Made by a program: the position numbers and the translations under genes
Assembly: GCA_965660355.1 (NCBI GenBank)
Contig: CBFHZN010000012.1
Location: 1-32,088 of the forward strand
DNA length: 32,088 nt
DNA from: CAJXVY01 sp965660355
Lineage (GTDB): Bacteria > Actinomycetota > Actinomycetes > Actinomycetales > Microbacteriaceae
Reading direction: 5' to 3'
The notes under the pieces: model-generated
Database searches by the model: none
What the model saw: the letters and a program-made list of their open reading frames with translations, nothing else
Told to the model about the DNA's origin: nothing
Part shown: in pieces, positions 14,745 through 21,973 of the stretch
Layout: each line of letters opens with the position of its first letter
How positions within the stretch are numbered: position 1 is the first letter of the stretch

Positions 14745-15631
14745 GCTTTTTCTCCATCGTCAATGGCGTCAATTCTTCCGGTCACAACACCCAAATCGGT
14801 TTCCTGGTGACTTCCAAGATAGGCATCGATAACTGCTTGTTCTTTCATTACAGTGTCAGCTGGACCTTCGGCGACAATCCGACCCTCGGCCATAACAATC
14901 ACCCAGTCGGCGATATGGCGAACCATGTGCATGTCGTGCTCCACAAACAATACGGTCATGCCCTCTTTTTTGAGATCCAACACGTGTCCTAAAAGACTCT
15001 CTGTTAGAGCTGGATTAACGCCAGCCATTGGCTCATCCAACATCACAAGAGTTGGCTCTGTCATTAGAGCCCTGGCCATTTCCAAAAGTTTTCTTTGACC
15101 ACCTGAAAGGCTGGCTGCGAAGTCATCTTTTTTCTCGTGAAGCTTGAAGCGCTTCAGAAGCTCGATGGCCCGCTCCTCAATCTGAGCTTCTTCTTTTTTC
15201 CAAATACTTGGAACCAGCGAACTGAGAATTTTTTCGCCAGTTTGGTCTTTGGCGCCAAGCTTCATATTTTCCAAAACCGTTAGCAAGCTCAGTGCTTTCG
15301 TTAGCTGAAAGGTTCTAACCTGGCCCAATTTGGCAATCTGGTGGCTTCGCATGCCCTTGACGCTTTTGCCATCGAACTCCATCTCACCCGTGTCAGGGCT
15401 ATCAAAGCCAGTCAAGAGATTGAAAAAAGTTGTCTTACCCGCTCCATTTGGGCCAATCAATGCGGTGATGGCACCTCTTGGAATCTCCACGTGATCAACA
15501 TCGACCGCAGTCAGACCACCGAATTTCCTGGTGACGTTATCTGCTTTCAAAATTGGGTCTACTTTGGCCACACCCGGTTTTGCCTCGCCTACATGCAGAC
15601 CGGTTGCCTTTACTGGCTCGCTATTTGACAA
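14741..15631 (-). CDS. livG: ABC transporter ATP-binding protein, LivG type
   Basis: This is the second ATPase of the importer. The 296-residue protein has Walker A GPNGAGKT (60-67) followed by FFNLLTGFDSPDTGE, then VRTFQLTKALSLLTVLENMKLG, the signature LSGGQRKLLEMARALM and Walker B LVMLDEPMAGVNP, as in LivG. Its N-terminus is about 25 residues longer than usual and its C-terminus is also extended (LGVVTGRIDAIDDGEKA). The start is TTG (complement of 15629-15631), overlapping livM by 11 bp; no other start lies nearer the conserved domain. livF overlaps its stop. Confidence 0.93.
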   Translation of the reverse strand: MSNSEPVKATGLHVGEAKPGVAKVDPILKADNVTRKFGGLTAVDVDHVEIPRGAITALIGPNGAGKTTFFNLLTGFDSPDTGEMEFDGKSVKGMRSHQIAKLGQVRTFQLTKALSLLTVLENMKLGAKDQTGEKILSSLVPSIWKKEEAQIEERAIELLKRFKLHEKKDDFAASLSGGQRKLLEMARALMTEPTLVMLDEPMAGVNPALTESLLGHVLDLKKEGMTVLFVEHDMHMVRHIADWVIVMAEGRIVAEGPADTVMKEQAVIDAYLGSHQETDLGVVTGRIDAIDDGEKA

Positions 15632-16604
15632 AGGTCAACTCCCTCTTGTCTCCTCTAATACCTTGCGGTCTATAAATCACGATTAGCATCAGTCCGATTC
15701 CCACCAAAATAAACCTCAGCGTTGAACCCTGCTGACTGGTTAGACCTTCCAAGATGGCCCCATCTTGGGTCAGTGCTGGAAGAACATTTGTCAAAAATGC
15801 CTGTAACACCCAAAAGATGATTGAACCCAACACTGGTCCGAACACTGTTGCAGCTCCACCCAGTAGCAACGCTGTCCAGATGAAGAACGTCAGGGACGTC
15901 ACATACACAGTTGGGTTGATAGCACTTGGGAGTGCATAGACAACCCCACCCAGAGCTCCAAAGACACCACCGATAATCAATGCCTGCATTTTGTAGGCAA
16001 AAACGTTTTTACCAAGTGCCCTAACGGCATCCTCGTCTTCACGGATTCCTTTGATGACTCGACCCCAGGGACTTTTGGTGAGAGCCCACAGAAGCCAGAT
16101 CACTGCCGCCAGGACTAAAAATCCAAAGATTCGCACCCACCAGTCGGTTTCTGAATAAACAAAGGGTCCAAATCCATAGTTCCCCTCAGGGATTGGGTTC
16201 GCCCCACGAAAGCTGTCGTGGTAACCAAACAGACCACTGGCGCTTCCCGTGAAGTCATCAAAGGTGTTTGTCAAAAACAGCAGTCGAGCAATCTCCGCTG
16301 CCGCAATTGTCACAATCGCCAGGTAATCCCCTCGAAGCCTAAGAGTCGGTGCACCTAGCAATATTGCAAACCCAATGGCTGCGACGATGCTGACAAGGAT
16401 TCCCGCCCACCATGGGAAGTCAAATCGCAAAATGCTGATGGCGTAGCCATAGGCACCAATTGCCATGAAGCCCGCAATACCAAAGTTCAAAAGCCCTGCG
16501 AATCCGAAGTGCATGGCAAGACCGAGGCTTGCCAAAATGAATGCAAAAGTAACCGGGCTGAGAATTGACTCAGCTGTGTTTGAAAGTATCTGTATCCAGT
16601 CCAT
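15621..16604 (-). CDS. livM: ABC transporter permease, LivM type
   Basis: This is one of the two membrane subunits of the importer. The 327-residue protein has about eight to nine transmembrane segments. Early on it has LGLAMHFGFAGLLNFGIAGF, the family's glycine-rich GLxNFG segment, then ILLGAPTLRLRGDYLAIVTI, the characteristic LivM stretch. The cytoplasmic loop WGRVIKGIREDEDAVRALGKN would contact the ATPases, and the end IVIYRPQGIRG is also typical. The start is ATG (complement of 16602-16604), 10 bp after the livH stop. Confidence 0.93.
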   Translation of the reverse strand: MDWIQILSNTAESILSPVTFAFILASLGLAMHFGFAGLLNFGIAGFMAIGAYGYAISILRFDFPWWAGILVSIVAAIGFAILLGAPTLRLRGDYLAIVTIAAAEIARLLFLTNTFDDFTGSASGLFGYHDSFRGANPIPEGNYGFGPFVYSETDWWVRIFGFLVLAAVIWLLWALTKSPWGRVIKGIREDEDAVRALGKNVFAYKMQALIIGGVFGALGGVVYALPSAINPTVYVTSLTFFIWTALLLGGAATVFGPVLGSIIFWVLQAFLTNVLPALTQDGAILEGLTSQQGSTLRFILVGIGLMLIVIYRPQGIRGDKRELTFVK

Positions 16605-16614
16605 TTCAGCCTGC

Positions 16615-17907
16615 CTAACCTATTCGTTCTTTCGAACCCAACAAACCCGTTGGCTTGACCAAAAGCACGCCAATCAAGACAATCAACGCACCGACATATT
16701 TGATATCTGGAGCCAGAATCATTGTTGAGGTTTCAACCATGATTCCAACGATTAGTGCTCCGATGAGCGCTCCGAAGGCCGTTCCCAAGCCTCCCAAAAC
16801 AACCGCTGCGAAAATCAGCAGCAGAATCTTTTCTCCCATGTCCCACTTGATTCCGGGGCGGAAATAAGCCCATAGGATTCCTCCCAGTCCAGCCAGCGCG
16901 CTGGCTGCAATCCAGACGTATCGAATCACTCGATCAACATCAATGCCGCTGGCTGCAGCCAAATCGATGTTGTCACTGATTGCCCTGGTTGCCTTACCGG
17001 TTTTGGTGAGGGTTAGCCACAGGGCAAAGGTTGTGAGGACAACGATTGAGATGGCCATTGATGCGATGTCAGTTGAGGACAGGGTGAGTGTTCCGAAAAA
17101 CTTGAATGATTCACCACCCAAGCTTGGTAGCTGTCGAGTGCTTCCTCCGATGAAGAACTGATAAACATATCGAAGAGTCAGGGCCAGGCCGATTGAAACA
17201 ATCATCAGCTGCACAATGCCGAGGCCCTTGCGCCTCAACGGTCGCCAAATGACCACATCTTGAGCCAATCCGGCCGCACCACTGGCGATTACCGCCAGGA
17301 TGATTCCCAGAAACGGGTTGATGTCAAAACTTGCAAGGAACAGTGCAATCACCGCACCGAAGGTAACCATCTCCGCGTGGGCAAAGTTAGAGAGCTTGGT
17401 GGTACCAAACACCAATGAGAGGCCAACACTGGCCAGACCGAGCATCAGACCAAAGTTAATTCCATAGACCAATCGAGTGAAAAACTGTGGCCACAGGCCA
17501 ATAGCGCTTCTTTCTCCCTCACCAATGAAGTAGTTGGTGACAACTGTTCCGGTTAGGCCGAACTCAACCTGTTTGATTGGTCCACCATCTTCAACAACGG
17601 CAATTCCTTCGGGGAGGGTGTTCTCATTGAGGATTACCTCGTATTCGCCACGTTCTGGGACACCGATTGACCAGCGTCCATCTTCACCCGTGACTGTTGT
17701 GGCTTCATAGCCATTTCCCTGAACCGTGATTTCAACTCCACCGAGAGACTCACCATCGAGTTTCACGTTTCCAAAGATTTTGTCATCAAATTCGGTGCCT
17801 ACTTCATCTGCCGAAGCTGACATTGGTAGCGCTAGCAAAAGCATTAGTGCTGCGAAAACAGCAGCTATGACACTTACCGTTCTATTTCTAGTTTTACTCA
17901 GTTGCAC
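16615..17907 (-). CDS. livH: ABC transporter permease, LivH type, with N-terminal secreted beta-domain
   Basis: This is the second permease and the first gene of the operon. I place the start at GTG (complement of 17905-17907) because AGGAG (17913-17917 on the complement) lies five bases upstream; the product has 430 residues. Residues 145-430 are an ordinary LivH permease (VYGINFGLMLGLASVGLSLVF, FAHAEMVTFGA, RAISDNIDLAAASGI, LGGLGTAFGALIGALIVGIM). Ahead of it is something most LivH proteins lack. Residues 1-33 form a signal peptide ending ASA, and residues 41-120 form a beta-sandwich of the carboxypeptidase-regulatory or transthyretin-like type (IFGNVKLDGESLGGVEITVQ, then TVTGEDGRWSIGVPERGEYEV). 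That domain would lie outside the membrane, near the binding protein. An open frame reaches 17964, but no ribosome site supports it. Confidence 0.9.
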   Translation of the reverse strand: MQLSKTRNRTVSVIAAVFAALMLLLALPMSASADEVGTEFDDKIFGNVKLDGESLGGVEITVQGNGYEATTVTGEDGRWSIGVPERGEYEVILNENTLPEGIAVVEDGGPIKQVEFGLTGTVVTNYFIGEGERSAIGLWPQFFTRLVYGINFGLMLGLASVGLSLVFGTTKLSNFAHAEMVTFGAVIALFLASFDINPFLGIILAVIASGAAGLAQDVVIWRPLRRKGLGIVQLMIVSIGLALTLRYVYQFFIGGSTRQLPSLGGESFKFFGTLTLSSTDIASMAISIVVLTTFALWLTLTKTGKATRAISDNIDLAAASGIDVDRVIRYVWIAASALAGLGGILWAYFRPGIKWDMGEKILLLIFAAVVLGGLGTAFGALIGALIVGIMVETSTMILAPDIKYVGALIVLIGVLLVKPTGLLGSKERIG

Positions 17908-17912
17908 CGAGG

Positions 17913-17917
17913 CTCCT
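17913..17917 (-). promoter_or_regulatory. Ribosome binding site deciding the livH start
   Basis: On the minus strand AGGAG stands five bases before GTG 17907. It favours this start over the upstream ATG at 17964. Confidence 0.75.
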
Positions 17918-17949
17918 ATTCGGATAAGACTTCCGCCTGTCAATGAAAA

Positions 17950-17981
17950 GACCACTGCTCCCAAATTGAGAGAAAGTGGTC
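17950..17981. promoter_or_regulatory. Inverted repeat in the livH-guaB divergent region
   Basis: GACCACT (17950-17956) and AGTGGTC (17975-17981) are perfect 7-bp arms 18 bp apart. They sit 43-74 bp upstream of the livH start, where an operator or a 5'-UTR hairpin would act. On the minus strand TTGACA lies at about 17938-17943 and TTGACT at about 17997-18002, both possible -35 boxes, but neither has a good partner. No regulator family is recognised. Confidence 0.35.
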
Positions 17982-18054
17982 ATCCCAAAAGCATTAGTCA
18001 AAAATACACTTATTTTTTACTTCTTCAAACATTTTCGCTCAATTAGTTACTCGG

Positions 18055-18081
18055 TTGATACCTTTCTCTAGCGGTTAGGAT
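18055..18081 (+). promoter_or_regulatory. Candidate guaB promoter
   Basis: TTGATA (18055-18060) and TAGGAT (18076-18081) are separated by 15 bp, shorter than ideal. Transcription would start near 18089, about 25 nt before the ATG at 18113. The region 17982-18054 is otherwise AT-rich with nothing recognisable. Confidence 0.35.
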
Positions 18082-18112
18082 TGAGATACAGACTTTGGAA
18101 AGTGCGAGCAAA

Positions 18113-19618
18113 ATGACAGAAAACGACCCATTCGGACTCATTGGCCTTACCTACGATGATGTTTTGTTGATGCCAGGTCAAAGTGATGTTGTCCCCTCGG
18201 CTGTCAATACATCCATTCAGCTCACTCGAAACATCAACCTAAGCATCCCGCTACTCTCATCGGCGATGGACACCGTCACCGAAGCACGCATGGCGATTGC
18301 AATTGCAAGACAGGGCGGGATTGGAATCATCCACAGAAACTTCTCGGTGGATGACCAGGCCTCGCAAGTTGATCTAGTGAAGCGCAGCGAAGCGGGAATG
18401 GTCACCAATCCGGTCACCACCTCTCCCTATGCTTCCATCCAAGAGGTTGATGATCTTTGCGGTCGCTACAGAGTCAGTGGTTTGCCAGTTGTGGATGAGG
18501 ATGACAAGTTAGTCGGAATCGTTACCAATAGGGATATGCGCTTTGTGTTGGAGGTGCAGAGAACCACCACTTTGGTAAAAGACATCATGACCTCAATGCC
18601 ACTAATAACCGGCCAGGTGGGAATCAACCCCGATGAGGCAATGGCTCTATTGGCGCAGCACAGAATCGAAAAGCTGCCACTGGTTGATGAAAACGGAAGA
18701 CTCAAGGGTCTTATCACCGTGAAGGATTTTGACAAGAGCGAAAAATACCCAAATGCGGCTAAGGACCAGCGAGGTCGATTGCTAGTTGGCGCTGCTGTCG
18801 GAGTTGGCCCAGATGCATGGGAGCGCTCAATGGCTTTGGTTGAGGCGGGTGTTGATCTTTTGGTTGTGGACACAGCCCACGGTCATAACTCAGCTGTGTT
18901 GGAGATGGTGAAAAAACTAAAAGCGGAGCCCTATGCCAAAGACACCGATGTTATTGCTGGAAACGTAGCCACCGCTGAGGGCGCTCAAGCAATCATTGAT
19001 GCCGGCGCTGATGGAGTCAAAGTGGGTGTGGGGCCAGGCTCTATCTGCACCACCCGAGTGGTCGCAGGTGTTGGTGTTCCACAGATCACAGCCATCCACC
19101 TGGCAAGCCTTGCTGCCAAAAAAGCAGGCATTCCCGTTATTGCCGATGGAGGTTTGCAGTATTCAGGTGACATCGCCAAGGCCTTGGTCGCAGGTTCCAG
19201 TGCGGTGATGGTGGGTGGATTACTTGCTGGAGCCGATGAGGCTCCGGGAGAGGTTACCTATATAAACGGTAAGCAATACAAAACTTATCGGGGCATGGGG
19301 TCAATGGGGGCTATGAGTGCAAGAGGGTCACAGCAGAGTTATTCAAAAGACCGTTATTTCCAAGACGATGTGCTGCGCGAGGACAAGCTGGTTCCCGAGG
19401 GTGTTGAGGGACAGGTTCCTTACCGCGGATCAGTTTCGACCGTTGTGCACCAGTTGATTGGAGGGCTCAGGGCATCTATGGGATATGTCGGTGCGGGGAC
19501 AGTTCCTGAACTGTTGGAAAAGGGGCGGTTTGTGAGAATCACCGCGGCCGGATTGAAAGAGAGTCACCCGCACGATTTGCATCAGATTATTGAGGCTCCG
19601 AACTACGGAACTCGTTAG
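18113..19618 (+). CDS. guaB: IMP dehydrogenase
   Basis: GuaB oxidises IMP to XMP with NAD+, the committed step to GMP; GuaA, encoded downstream, completes the path. The ATG at 18113 gives 501 residues starting MTENDPFGLIGLTYDDVLLMPGQSD. A TTG six codons earlier is possible but less family-like. Two CBS domains interrupt the TIM barrel (about residues 95-215: MVTNPVTTSPYASIQE through DENGRLKGLITVKDF). The barrel resumes with LVVDTAHGHN and NVATAEGAQAIIDAGADG, then the catalytic loop GVGPGSICTTRVV with Cys312, and the flap region YRGMGSMGAM. guaB3 follows after only 6 bp. Confidence 0.96.
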   Translation: MTENDPFGLIGLTYDDVLLMPGQSDVVPSAVNTSIQLTRNINLSIPLLSSAMDTVTEARMAIAIARQGGIGIIHRNFSVDDQASQVDLVKRSEAGMVTNPVTTSPYASIQEVDDLCGRYRVSGLPVVDEDDKLVGIVTNRDMRFVLEVQRTTTLVKDIMTSMPLITGQVGINPDEAMALLAQHRIEKLPLVDENGRLKGLITVKDFDKSEKYPNAAKDQRGRLLVGAAVGVGPDAWERSMALVEAGVDLLVVDTAHGHNSAVLEMVKKLKAEPYAKDTDVIAGNVATAEGAQAIIDAGADGVKVGVGPGSICTTRVVAGVGVPQITAIHLASLAAKKAGIPVIADGGLQYSGDIAKALVAGSSAVMVGGLLAGADEAPGEVTYINGKQYKTYRGMGSMGAMSARGSQQSYSKDRYFQDDVLREDKLVPEGVEGQVPYRGSVSTVVHQLIGGLRASMGYVGAGTVPELLEKGRFVRITAAGLKESHPHDLHQIIEAPNYGTR

Positions 19619-19624
19619 GAAAAA

Positions 19625-20746
19625 ATGGCCGAAATCGAAATCGGGCTTTCCAAAAAAGCCACCCGCAGCTACGCCTTTGATGATGTTGCGATTGTCCCCA
19701 CCAGAAGAACTCGGGACAGCGGAGATGTCAGCACCGAGTGGAGTATTGATGCGTTCAAATTTGAACTCCCGGTGATTGCAGCTCCGATGGATTCTGCCAT
19801 GTCTCCCGAACAAGCGATTGCATTGGGAAGACTCGGAGGCCTTGGGGTTTTGGATCTGGAAGGTTTATGGACAAGATATGAAGACCCCTCTCAACAGTAT
19901 TCAGAAATCATCAGTGCATCACCAGAGAAGGCCAATGAGGTTTTGCAAAGAATCTATGCAGAGCCGATAAAACCAGATCTCATCATTCAGCGCCTGAGTG
20001 AAATTAGAGATGCAGGGGTCGTGGTCGCAGGTTCGCTAAGCCCGCATAGAACCGCGGAGTTTCATGAAACAGTGTTGAATGCAGGGGTAGACATATTTGT
20101 TATCCGAGGAACCACTGTTAGTGCTGAGCATGTTTCGAAAAACGTGGAACCTTTGAATTTAAAGGAGTTTATCTATGAACTTGATGTCCCAGTGATTGTT
20201 GGCGGAGCATCCACCTATCAGGCGGCCATGCACCTGATGCGCACCGGAGCGGCGGGCGTGCTGGTGGGCTTTGGGGGAGGAGCCGCCAGTTCAAACAGGC
20301 AGATTTTGGGCATTCACGCTCCCATGGCAACCGCCGTTGCGGACATTGCAGCCGCCCGCAGAGATTACATGGATGAATCCGGAGGCAGGTATGTGCACGT
20401 AATTGCCGATGGAGGCTTGGGAACAAGCGGGGATATTGTGAAAGCGATTGCTTGCGGAGCGGATGCGGTGATGTTGGGAAGTGCACTTGCCAAAGCAAGC
20501 GACGCTCCCGGAGCTGGATATCACTGGGGTCAAGAGGCTGTGAACCCAACTCTCCCCAGGGGTCACAGAGTTCACGTTGGTGAAAACGGAGACCTCGAGC
20601 AGGTCATCAAGGGCCCCTCAAATGATCCTCACGGAACCAGTAATCTCATGGGTGCCTTGAGAAGAGCGATGGCCACCACCGGTTACACGGAATTAAAAGA
20701 ATTCCAAAAAGTTGATGTTGTCATAAGCCCCTACCGAGCGCAGTGA
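19625..20746 (+). CDS. guaB3: GuaB3-type IMP dehydrogenase-like protein
   Basis: This is a 373-residue TIM-barrel protein of the GuaB3 family, which sits next to guaB in most actinobacteria. It has no CBS domains. The barrel is clear (SRxxS-like TRRTRDSGDVSTEW, AAPMDSAMSPEQAIALGRLGG, HVIADGGLGTSGDIVKAIACGADAVMLGS). The loop that carries the catalytic cysteine in GuaB instead reads FGGGAASSNRQ (about 216-225), so the IMPDH thioester mechanism looks impossible. Cyanobacterial GuaB3 is a GMP reductase, but the actinobacterial branch lacks the cysteine and its role is unknown. The start ATG has no clear ribosome site. The stop overlaps the next gene as GTGA. Confidence 0.92.
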   Translation: MAEIEIGLSKKATRSYAFDDVAIVPTRRTRDSGDVSTEWSIDAFKFELPVIAAPMDSAMSPEQAIALGRLGGLGVLDLEGLWTRYEDPSQQYSEIISASPEKANEVLQRIYAEPIKPDLIIQRLSEIRDAGVVVAGSLSPHRTAEFHETVLNAGVDIFVIRGTTVSAEHVSKNVEPLNLKEFIYELDVPVIVGGASTYQAAMHLMRTGAAGVLVGFGGGAASSNRQILGIHAPMATAVADIAAARRDYMDESGGRYVHVIADGGLGTSGDIVKAIACGADAVMLGSALAKASDAPGAGYHWGQEAVNPTLPRGHRVHVGENGDLEQVIKGPSNDPHGTSNLMGALRRAMATTGYTELKEFQKVDVVISPYRAQ

Positions 20747-21519
20747 AACCTAGTTGGGCGGCAGTCGCAAAGCGACCAAAATGGATAGCTGTGTTGGTTG
20801 CGATGCTGATCATTGCCGCTGGGTTTGCGGGGCTTGCACAGTGGCAATTAGAGCGCACCTTCACAACCGTCGGCATCGCTGAGGCTGAACTGCCCGCGGT
20901 TCCAATAGAGGAGTTGGTAGTGGTTGCTCAACCACCAAGGCAGGAATCATTGGACCGATTGGTTGAATTCGAGGCAAAAATTGACTACGAAACTCTCTAC
21001 ATTGTCGATAATCGAAAGCAGTTTTTAGACCCAGAGCTGATTGATGGTTATTGGTTGATTGCCAATAGCGAGCTCGAGTTTGCAGGTGAATCACAAAATC
21101 TGACTTTGGCTTTGGGGTTCAGTGAAGAGTTGGAAACAGTTAGACAAATAAGAAGCTCTTTATTGGGCCAAGATAGCGAGTCAGAGGTAATGGTTGGCTA
21201 TGTTGAACCAACTGAAGCTCCCGGCGAAAGGCGGGGAGAGTTATTCGATTCTTTGTCACTAGCTCAGCTAGTGAATATTTATTTTGATGAGCCAACAGAG
21301 ATTCTTCCGATTTTTGTGATCATCCAGGAGGGTCCAATTCCGGATGGCATGGATCAAATCTCCATTGACATTTTGTCTGAGCGGGTTGAGATTAATTGGT
21401 TGACGGCTTTTTATGCAATTGAGTGGATAATCTTTGCATTATTTGCACTTTATTTTTGGTATCGCTTGGTAGCTGATGAGCGGATGCGAGAAATTGAAGC
21501 TCTGGCAGATTTAGACTAG
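20743..21519 (+). CDS. SURF1 family protein (cytochrome oxidase biogenesis)
   Basis: SURF1 proteins help assemble heme-copper oxidases. The 258-residue product has the expected layout: transmembrane helix 1 (about 14-32) directly followed by AQWQLERT, the conserved GxWQxxR-like motif. An outer domain of about 180 residues comes next, containing YIVDNRKQFLDPELIDGYWLIA where other members have the conserved V.NRG/RxxxxG.WVL stretch. Helix 2 (about 218-240) precedes a short acidic tail. The usual terminal basic patch is reduced. The GTG start overlaps the guaB3 stop, so the two are translationally coupled although functionally unrelated. Confidence 0.85.
   Translation: MKPSWAAVAKRPKWIAVLVAMLIIAAGFAGLAQWQLERTFTTVGIAEAELPAVPIEELVVVAQPPRQESLDRLVEFEAKIDYETLYIVDNRKQFLDPELIDGYWLIANSELEFAGESQNLTLALGFSEELETVRQIRSSLLGQDSESEVMVGYVEPTEAPGERRGELFDSLSLAQLVNIYFDEPTEILPIFVIIQEGPIPDGMDQISIDILSERVEINWLTAFYAIEWIIFALFALYFWYRLVADERMREIEALADLD
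21512..21517 (+). promoter_or_regulatory. Candidate leaderless -10 box inside the SURF1 gene end
   Basis: TAGACT overlaps the last codons of the SURF1 gene and ends 6 nt before the GTG start at 21524. The next gene has no ribosome site. The hexamer and spacing repeat those seen ahead of glmM. Confidence 0.4.
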
Positions 21520-21523
21520 TTAC

Positions 21524-21973
21524 GTGACCAAGATTCCAGCTTCCCGCCTACCAGCCATTCGCTCTACTTTGAAGTTATATAAAGTCTCGAGCTACATCAC
21601 AGGTGTTTTTTTGATTCTGTTGATGATTACTTGGGGCATTAGACGATTGCCGTTTTTGGGTTATGACCTATGGCTTTTGGGACCCAATGGCTTCATCACT
21701 TTTGAAAGCTACGGATATGAGGGGGCCGGGCTTCCATTAGAAGGTTTTAACCTGACGGTAATTATCTTGATTGTTCACGGCTGGTTATATGTTTTGTACT
21801 TATTCGCAGATTTCAGAATCTGGACACTCATGCGCTGGAGCATTTGGAGATTTTTACTTATCGGTCTCGGTGGCATCATTCCCCTTCTAAGCTTTTGGAC
21901 AGAGGCTCGCTACGCCAAAATCGCGGAGCAGGAGATAGCCGAGGTTGAAAGGGCAGCATCATCAGACCGGTAA
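21524..21973 (+). CDS. DUF3817 family membrane protein
   Basis: This 149-residue protein has three transmembrane segments: about 19-40 (SYITGVFLILLMITWGIRR), about 74-96 (TVIILIVHGWLYVLYLFADF) and about 104-124 (WRFLLIGLGGIIPLLSFW). The VSSYITGVFLILL and HGWLYVLYLFADF segments match what I recall of the DUF3817 family (related to a YdzA-like domain) in actinobacteria, usually next to SURF1 or guaA. Its function is unknown. The GTG start is four bases after the SURF1 stop. The 3' end overlaps the inferred start of guaA. Confidence 0.8.
   Translation: MTKIPASRLPAIRSTLKLYKVSSYITGVFLILLMITWGIRRLPFLGYDLWLLGPNGFITFESYGYEGAGLPLEGFNLTVIILIVHGWLYVLYLFADFRIWTLMRWSIWRFLLIGLGGIIPLLSFWTEARYAKIAEQEIAEVERAASSDR
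21947..21953 (+). promoter_or_regulatory. Shine-Dalgarno sequence pointing to a non-ATG guaA start
   Basis: GAAAGGG ends 7 nt before the ATC at 21961 and 4 nt before the ATC at 21958. No ATG, GTG or TTG stands at a proper distance in the guaA frame. Confidence 0.5.
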
